From positions 417,946-465,136 of the forward strand of contig NZ_KN214135.1 of assembly GCF_000763055.1 (NCBI RefSeq): a DNA stretch of 47,191 bases, in the 5' to 3' direction. The stretch comes from Collinsella sp. 4_8_47FAA. Its GTDB lineage: Bacteria > Actinomycetota > Coriobacteriia > Coriobacteriales > Coriobacteriaceae. Position numbers and translations under genes: made by a program. The notes beneath the pieces are model-generated. The model made no database searches. It saw only the letters and a list, made by a program, of their open reading frames with translations, and was not told the origin of the DNA. This document shows positions 42,936-47,191 of the stretch, one piece after another. Position 1 is the stretch's first letter. Each line of letters begins with the position of its first letter.

Positions 42936-43060
42936 GGGGAGGCCAGGGGCTTTGCCCCCAAATCGTCCTCGGACATGGCAGGACCCCCGCTGTGCACTTC
43001 GTGCGGCGGGGGTCCTGCCGTCCTGCGGAAAGATTTGGGGGCAAAGCCCCTGGCCTCCCC
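42936..43060. repeat. Type I nested hairpin element after thrB
   Basis: A perfect 28-base outer stem (42936-42963 with 43033-43060). The inner stem is GCAGGACCCCCGC (42978-42990) with GCGGGGGTCCTGC (43006-43018). The internal segments are CGTCCTCGGACATG (42964-42977) and CGTCCTGCGGAAAG (43019-43032). It sits between the convergent thrB and engB genes. Confidence 0.85.
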
Positions 43061-43150
43061 TATGTTAACTTCGCCGGCGGCGGCTACAGGGACCTACACT
43101 CTGGAAAGTCGCCGGGCTGATGTTCTGCATTTTATTGATAGGGGCCCTTA

Positions 43151-43741
43151 CTAGAGGCAAGCCTCGGCGATGCGCTTTTTGAGTTCGTCGATGCCAGTGC
43201 CGGTCTGGGAGCTCGTAATGATTACGTTCTCGGCCGGGACGTTGAGCTGCTTTTTGATGGCTGCTGCCTGGCGGGCCTGCTGGGTGCGGCTGAGCTTGTC
43301 GGCTTTGGTGAGGCAGACGATAAAGTTGAACTCGTTGCCCTGCAGGTAGTCGATCATGTCATGGTCGAGTTTACTGGGGTCGTGGCGAATGTCCACCAGC
43401 GGCACAACCAGGTTAAAGCTGCGCTCTGAGTCGAAGAAGTCGCCGATAAGCTCGGCCCAGCGGTCGCGCTCGGCCTTGGAACGACGGGCGAAACCGTAGC
43501 CCGGCAGGTCCACAAAGTGCACGTCGTCGGCCTCGAAGAAATTGATGTTGCTCGTCTTGCCCGGCGTGCTCGAAACCTTGACCAGGTTCTTGCGGCCGAA
43601 GAGTTTGTTCATGATAGACGACTTGCCCACATTGGAGCGGCCCACAAAGCTCACCTCGGGACAGGTGGACTCGGGGATCTGCGAAACCTTGCCGTAGCTG
43701 GCAACAAACTTGGCAAGCTGATAGTTAATGGAATCGGCCAT
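43151..43741 (-). CDS. engB: Ribosome biogenesis GTPase YsxC/EngB
   Basis: A 196-residue GTPase needed for large-subunit assembly. G1 is GRSNVGKSS (34-42), G2 a Thr in STPGKTSN, G3 DLPGYG, G4 TKAD, G5 SSQTGTG. It lies 39 bases after the nucleosidase gene on the same strand and is probably co-transcribed. Confidence 0.96.
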   Translation of the reverse strand: MADSINYQLAKFVASYGKVSQIPESTCPEVSFVGRSNVGKSSIMNKLFGRKNLVKVSSTPGKTSNINFFEADDVHFVDLPGYGFARRSKAERDRWAELIGDFFDSERSFNLVVPLVDIRHDPSKLDHDMIDYLQGNEFNFIVCLTKADKLSRTQQARQAAAIKKQLNVPAENVIITSSQTGTGIDELKKRIAEACL

Positions 43742-43780
43742 GGATACTCCTTGGTCGTAGATTTTTACAAAACGGGTGTG

Positions 43781-44521
43781 CTATTGCGCGGCGGCGATAC
43801 GACGAACGATGTCAAGCGTGATGCCGCTCGCGGTGCGAGCGTACTCATCCAGATCGAACTCGCGCTCGCAAAACGCGTCATATGCCTCGTCACAATTATC
43901 GCTGATAGCGCGCAGCACCAGGCAATCGACACCATTCTTGGCCGCGATGTGCGCAATTGCCGCGCCCTCCATCTCGACGCAATCGGCATGCGTGGCCTCA
44001 ATCGCAGCGTTACGCATGGCGTCACCCGTAACAAAGCGGTCACCCGTGGCGATAGTGCCACACAGGAACTGCTTGGGGTCCTTCTCCGCAGAATTCTCAT
44101 CCGCCGAGGCATCCACAAATCCATGCTCGGCAAGCACGGCGGCGGCAACATCAGCCAACGCCGGCGTCGAGACAAACTCCTCGAGTCCCGGCGCCGACTC
44201 GGCGATGAGCGCCGTGTCAGTATCGAGATAGCGCAGGCACTTGCCTATAACCACGTCGTTAATATGGAGCTTAGGGTTTAGGCCACCCGCAATGCCCGAA
44301 AACACAACGGCCTGCGGGGCATATTTGCTGATGAGATGCTGCGTTGCCGCCGCGGCGTTTACGGTTCCCATGCCAGCGGTCGTAGCAACAACGGACAAAC
44401 CGTCGAGCTCGCCGTTGACAACGGTCAAGCCCGCCTCTTGTGCCACACGAGCGCCGTTCAGTTCTTCTTTAATCTGCGCAACCTCTTTTTCGAGTGCACC
44501 GATGATTGCGATGGTAGGCAT
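43781..44521 (-). CDS. mtnN: 5'-methylthioadenosine/S-adenosylhomocysteine nucleosidase
   Basis: A 246-residue enzyme that removes adenine from methylthioadenosine, S-adenosylhomocysteine and 5'-deoxyadenosine. IIGALEKEV has the acidic Glu11, VEMEGAAIAH the ribose-binding Glu, and RAISDNCDE the catalytic Asp. An insert rich in Asp/Glu/Ser near 130-140 is unusual. The ATG at 44521 with GGGGGAT is preferred over the longer frame because it begins at the first beta-strand. It would clear 5'-deoxyadenosine made by the radical SAM enzymes nearby (inference). Confidence 0.93.
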   Translation of the reverse strand: MPTIAIIGALEKEVAQIKEELNGARVAQEAGLTVVNGELDGLSVVATTAGMGTVNAAAATQHLISKYAPQAVVFSGIAGGLNPKLHINDVVIGKCLRYLDTDTALIAESAPGLEEFVSTPALADVAAAVLAEHGFVDASADENSAEKDPKQFLCGTIATGDRFVTGDAMRNAAIEATHADCVEMEGAAIAHIAAKNGVDCLVLRAISDNCDEAYDAFCEREFDLDEYARTASGITLDIVRRIAAAQ

Positions 44522-44643
44522 ACCATCCCCCAAACCCGTGAAAACTGCTATCCACGGTATGGTACCAGCATTTTGACTCAACCGCGCAATACGAAGTCGC
44601 TAGACCACCGCAGCGCGGGTATCGTAGAGGAGCAAAAGACTTG

Positions 44644-45462
44644 CTAGCCGATGGCGTTTTTTAGCTCCGCGCGGCGCTTTTTCATGCCGGTCATAACGGC
44701 ATTACGCAACTCGGGCATGCGCGCGGTATCCATCTGGGGCACGCCCTCGAGCTTATAGGGAATGCCCAGTTGCTCGTACTTGACGACACCCATCGTGTGA
44801 TACGGCAGCATTTCCAGGCCCACCACGTTGTGCCATGGAGCGATGAGGCGACCGAGCTTCTCGCACTCCTCCACCGTGTCGGTAATGCCCGGCACCACCA
44901 CGTGGCGGATAACGACCTTAATCTTGCGACGCGCGAGCTCATCACCAAACGCCAGAATGCGTGCGGGATCGCAACCGGTCAGCTTTTTATGCTCGACTGG
45001 GTCGGCATGCTTAATATCGAGCAGTACCATGTCGGTCTCGTTGAGCACGGCATCGAACTTCTCGGGGTGGTTGGGGTCAAATACATAGCCACAGCTATCT
45101 AGGCAGGTATGTACACGGCCATCGGGGTTGTTGTGCATTGCACGGAACAGGTCGGCCAAAAACTCGGGCTGCAGGAGCGGCTCGCCGCCCGAAACGGTAA
45201 TGCCGCCGCTGCGGTAAAACTCATGGTTACTCTGGAACTCATCCATCAGGTGTTCGACGGTCACCATGGTGCCGCCGTTGACCGACCAGGTATCGGGATT
45301 GTGGCAATACGCGCAGCGCATGGGACAGCCCTGAACAAACACCACAAAGCGGATGCCGGGTCCGTCGACCGTTCCCATCGTCTCGATCGAATGCACGCGG
45401 CCAAGGGCAAACGCAGAGTCCTCGGGACGAGCGTCCACACCCTCAAGCGTCATTTCTGCCAT
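44644..45462 (-). CDS. pflA: Pyruvate formate-lyase activating enzyme
   Basis: A 272-residue radical SAM activase that installs the glycyl radical on pyruvate formate-lyase. The cluster motif is CPMRCAYC (C46, C50, C53), and TVSGGEPLLQ is the SAM-binding GGE segment. GTVDGPGIRFVVF is typical of the group. The start at 45462 has AAGGAGAGG about 16 bases ahead; an ATG three codons on is possible. The lyase gene pflB is not in the window. The next gene upstream encodes a DegV protein, beyond a hairpin. Confidence 0.93.
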   Translation of the reverse strand: MAEMTLEGVDARPEDSAFALGRVHSIETMGTVDGPGIRFVVFVQGCPMRCAYCHNPDTWSVNGGTMVTVEHLMDEFQSNHEFYRSGGITVSGGEPLLQPEFLADLFRAMHNNPDGRVHTCLDSCGYVFDPNHPEKFDAVLNETDMVLLDIKHADPVEHKKLTGCDPARILAFGDELARRKIKVVIRHVVVPGITDTVEECEKLGRLIAPWHNVVGLEMLPYHTMGVVKYEQLGIPYKLEGVPQMDTARMPELRNAVMTGMKKRRAELKNAIG

Positions 45463-45509
45463 TCGCGCTACCTTGCCTCTCCTTGGATGTAACCAATTAA
45501 AATGCCAGA

Positions 45510-45558
45510 GCCATTCTAGCCCATGCGTTTGCGTTTAAACGTCTCGGGCTAGAATGGC
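45510..45558 (-). terminator. Perfect 13-base inverted repeat between degV and pflA
   Basis: GCCATTCTAGCCC (45510-45522) pairs with GGGCTAGAATGGC (45546-45558); the 23-base loop contains the palindrome CGTTTAAACG. T-rich text follows on both strands (TTTTAAT). Probably the transcript end of the DegV gene. Confidence 0.6.
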
Positions 45559-45636
45559 ACGTTTTAATCTATTCCCCATCACCATGGTTGGGGTCTACGT
45601 CGAGATGTCAGGCTGAAGAACGCTCGCCTGAGGCCT

Positions 45637-46491
45637 TTACGCCTTAAGCGTGAGCACCGCACCGAAGGCGGTCGGGCCGCAATGGCTCGAGATGACGCCG
45701 CCGACTTGAGTCCAGGTAACGTCCTTAAAGCCCAGGTCATGCGCATAGACTTCCATGTCATCGCGCAGCTCCTGGGAAAGGCCCACCGAATACGCCAGGC
45801 CAATGTGCGAGTAGTCAATCTCGCCCTTCGCAACCATGTGGTCAATGAAGGCGCGGGCGCACTTGAGCATAGAACCGCGGAACTTCTTGGTCGCCACGAA
45901 CTTACCGCCCGTCACCTCAATGCAGGGCTTAATCTTGAGCAGATGGGCGCCCAGGAACGCGACGTTGGACAAGCGACCGCCCGCCTTAAGGAAGGCAAGG
46001 TCCGTAGGAACAAAGCCCAGCAGCACGCGGTCCATGACGGAGTTCGCGAAGGCGAAGATCTCGTCGACGGTGGCATCGGGGTGAGCCTCGATGTATTTGG
46101 CGGTCTCGACGACAACAAGCGACTGGCCCACCGAGACAAAACGCGTGTCCATGGAGTAGACGTAGTCGCGACCCTTGGCGGCGATCTTCGATGATTGATG
46201 CGAGCAGGTCGTGGCCTCGGAATATGCAAGATGCAGAATGGTCGCGTCGGGTTGCTCGGCATGGATGCGGTCGTACACATGCGCAAAATCTGCCGGCGCA
46301 CAGCCGCTGGTCTTGGGCATCACGCCAAACTCGTTGCAGCGCGAATAAATCTCGAGCGGATCGATCGAGCCGTCCTCGACGGTCTCGTCACCAATCGTGA
46401 CATGCATAGGCACGCGCACGATGCCGTAGCGCTCGCAGAGCTCTGGCGTCACATCCGAACCAGATTCAACCACGATTATGTACTTGCCCAT
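45637..46491 (-). CDS. DegV-family fatty-acid-binding protein
   Basis: A 284-residue DegV protein; known members hold a fatty acid for the FakA kinase. YIIVVESGSDV starts the fold, MPKTSGCAPADF carries the conserved T/S that contacts the carboxylate, and LKIKPCIEVTGGK the second half. I chose the ATG at 46491 because the upstream extension is not family-like; GAGATGGG is a modest ribosome site. No fakA gene lies nearby. Confidence 0.9.
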   Translation of the reverse strand: MGKYIIVVESGSDVTPELCERYGIVRVPMHVTIGDETVEDGSIDPLEIYSRCNEFGVMPKTSGCAPADFAHVYDRIHAEQPDATILHLAYSEATTCSHQSSKIAAKGRDYVYSMDTRFVSVGQSLVVVETAKYIEAHPDATVDEIFAFANSVMDRVLLGFVPTDLAFLKAGGRLSNVAFLGAHLLKIKPCIEVTGGKFVATKKFRGSMLKCARAFIDHMVAKGEIDYSHIGLAYSVGLSQELRDDMEVYAHDLGFKDVTWTQVGGVISSHCGPTAFGAVLTLKA

Positions 46492-46577
46492 TATTATCAC
46501 GACCCATCTCGACGTTGGCTTTTTAATATGTGACACACGCCCGCCGTCCTGCTACAGAACGACCCCCAAGCGCCAAA

Positions 46578-46616
46578 GAGACGCCGCCCTTTGCACATAA
46601 CAAAGGACAGCGTCTC
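46578..46616 (-). terminator. Two-step hairpin upstream of degV
   Basis: GAGACGC (46578-46584) pairs with GCGTCTC (46610-46616), and CCTTTG (46588-46593) with CAAAGG (46601-46606). On the minus strand it is followed by TTTGG. It may end a minus-strand gene that lay to the right before the IS30 insertion. Apart from this and the palindrome at 46735, the gap 46492-46825 holds no gene. Confidence 0.5.
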
Positions 46617-46734
46617 CCTGGAAAACTCCGTGCTTATCTGAGATTCTACACGGTTTATTAAGGAGTGTTACTTATTCCGCAAACGGTCACTATATGCGGT
46701 AAGCGGTCCTTGATTATCAACTTCATCCGAACAC

Positions 46735-46774
46735 TTCCCACATTCATCCGCACATGTGCGGATGAATGTGGGAA
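46735..46774. repeat. Perfect 40-base palindrome upstream of the IS30 transposase
   Basis: TTCCCACATTCATCCGCACA (46735-46754) is followed at once by its exact reverse complement (46755-46774), with no loop. A partial third copy of TTCATCCG lies just before it (46722-46729). It is 51 bases ahead of the transposase start. It could be the element's inverted end placed against another end, or the palindromic type of target that IS30 elements prefer. Confidence 0.7.
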
Positions 46775-46825
46775 CCCGATACCCTGAGGGCCGGACCGGC
46801 CGGCCCCGGGAGATCGGAGGACGGC

Positions 46826-47191
46826 ATGTCCGGAAAGAAGAATAGGGGCTCCGCGAGGGCGGTCCCGAGGGCCTACGGAAGGCTCACGAGGCACGAGCGG
46901 GACACGGTCCAGAGGATGCTGGAGCGCGGGGCCTCGTGCAGGGAGATCGCGAGGGAGCTGGGCAGGTCGCCCTCGACGGTGAGCGCCGAGGTGGCGTCGC
47001 ACAGGTTCGTGACGGCGCCGAAGCCCAGGCGCGGCGAGCGCGTGGACGCCTCCGCCGACCTGTCGGCGGCCTGCCCGCGCCTGGCCGCGTGGCCGCGATG
47101 CTGCAACGGCTGCGGCCGGTACCGCGCGATCGGCTGCAAGCGCCGCCCCCACGTCTTCTACGAGGCCCGGGCCGCGCAGCTGTGCGCCGAC
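46826..47191 (+). CDS. IS30-family transposase, N-terminal part (cut by window edge)
   Basis: 122 residues are visible. After a basic lead, YGRLTRHERDTVQRMLERG and REIARELGRSPSTVSAEV (18-55) form the helix-turn-helix of IS30-type transposases. A cysteine cluster (C92, C93, C96, C104) follows, as in actinobacterial members. The DDE catalytic core lies outside the window. ATCGGAGG precedes the ATG. GC content is near 70 percent, well above the neighbouring genes. Confidence 0.85.
   Translation, partial: MSGKKNRGSARAVPRAYGRLTRHERDTVQRMLERGASCREIARELGRSPSTVSAEVASHRFVTAPKPRRGERVDASADLSAACPRLAAWPRCCNGCGRYRAIGCKRRPHVFYEARAAQLCAD

Noticed and set aside
1-47191. tRNA or rRNA genes
   Set aside because: Looked for acceptor and T-loop patterns in the gaps on both strands; none fits.

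Overview
The window reads as chromosomal DNA of a GC-rich, anaerobic, gut-type actinobacterium of the Coriobacteriia, most likely Collinsella or a close relative. The reasons are the gene mix: a giant 2-hydroxyacyl-CoA dehydratase activase-like protein, a pyruvate formate-lyase activase, a SEC-C-tagged methionine aminopeptidase and an ATP-type actinobacterial phosphofructokinase. This is family-level inference; no 16S or marker-gene comparison was possible. The window is cut at both ends inside transposase genes: an IS110-type gene on the minus strand at the left and an IS30-type gene on the plus strand at the right.

Layout. 1-640: start of an IS110-type transposase, its non-coding leader, and the terminator of the next gene. 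664-6168: TetR-type regulator plus 1593-residue activase (minus strand). 6290-9286: Cof-type HAD phosphatase with a strong leader hairpin, then an MFS efflux protein and its TetR regulator with two matching operators. 9361-11127: amtB-glnK nitrogen module. 11326-12885: HD domain fused to a CmpB-type membrane domain. 13114-14895: a divergent DXS-like thiamine-diphosphate enzyme. 14953-15170: three tandem palindromic repeats. 15353-19638: polar amino acid ABC importer (Tat-type lipoprotein, two permeases, ATPase) with a class I amidotransferase. 19744-22004: HPt protein and a GGDEF-like/REC/HD-GYP protein (c-di-GMP signalling). 22216-29043: alpha/beta hydrolase, radical SAM protein, methionine aminopeptidase, 2-hydroxyacid dehydrogenase, M18 aminopeptidase and an exported Ntn hydrolase. 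29184-30263: phosphofructokinase. 30805-36410: response regulator, histidine kinase, ABC ATPase and a large FtsX-like permease in one operon. 36639-42914: DNA-methyltransferase repair protein, then lysC-asd on the minus strand and thrC and thrB on the plus strand (aspartate-to-threonine pathway). 43151-46491: engB, MTA/SAH nucleosidase, pflA and a DegV protein.

The most unusual content is between the genes. At least five, probably six, gene borders carry 90-130 bp nested inverted repeats. In these the stems differ from copy to copy with compensating changes, while short internal segments are conserved. They fall into two architectures: type I at 30287, 37478 and 42936, with a possible relative at 41907; and type II at 9753 and 26171. 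Also present are three tandem TGTAACA-N25-TGTTACA hairpins, four copies of a CCTGTCCCTTTTTGG hairpin, and a 240 bp stretch at 30451-30690 whose stems cross as in a pseudoknot. These are the best candidates for undescribed structured elements. The coding genes are mostly housekeeping, with a few divergent enzymes (a PII protein lacking Tyr51, a DXS-like enzyme lacking the DRAG motif, a degenerate GGDEF domain).
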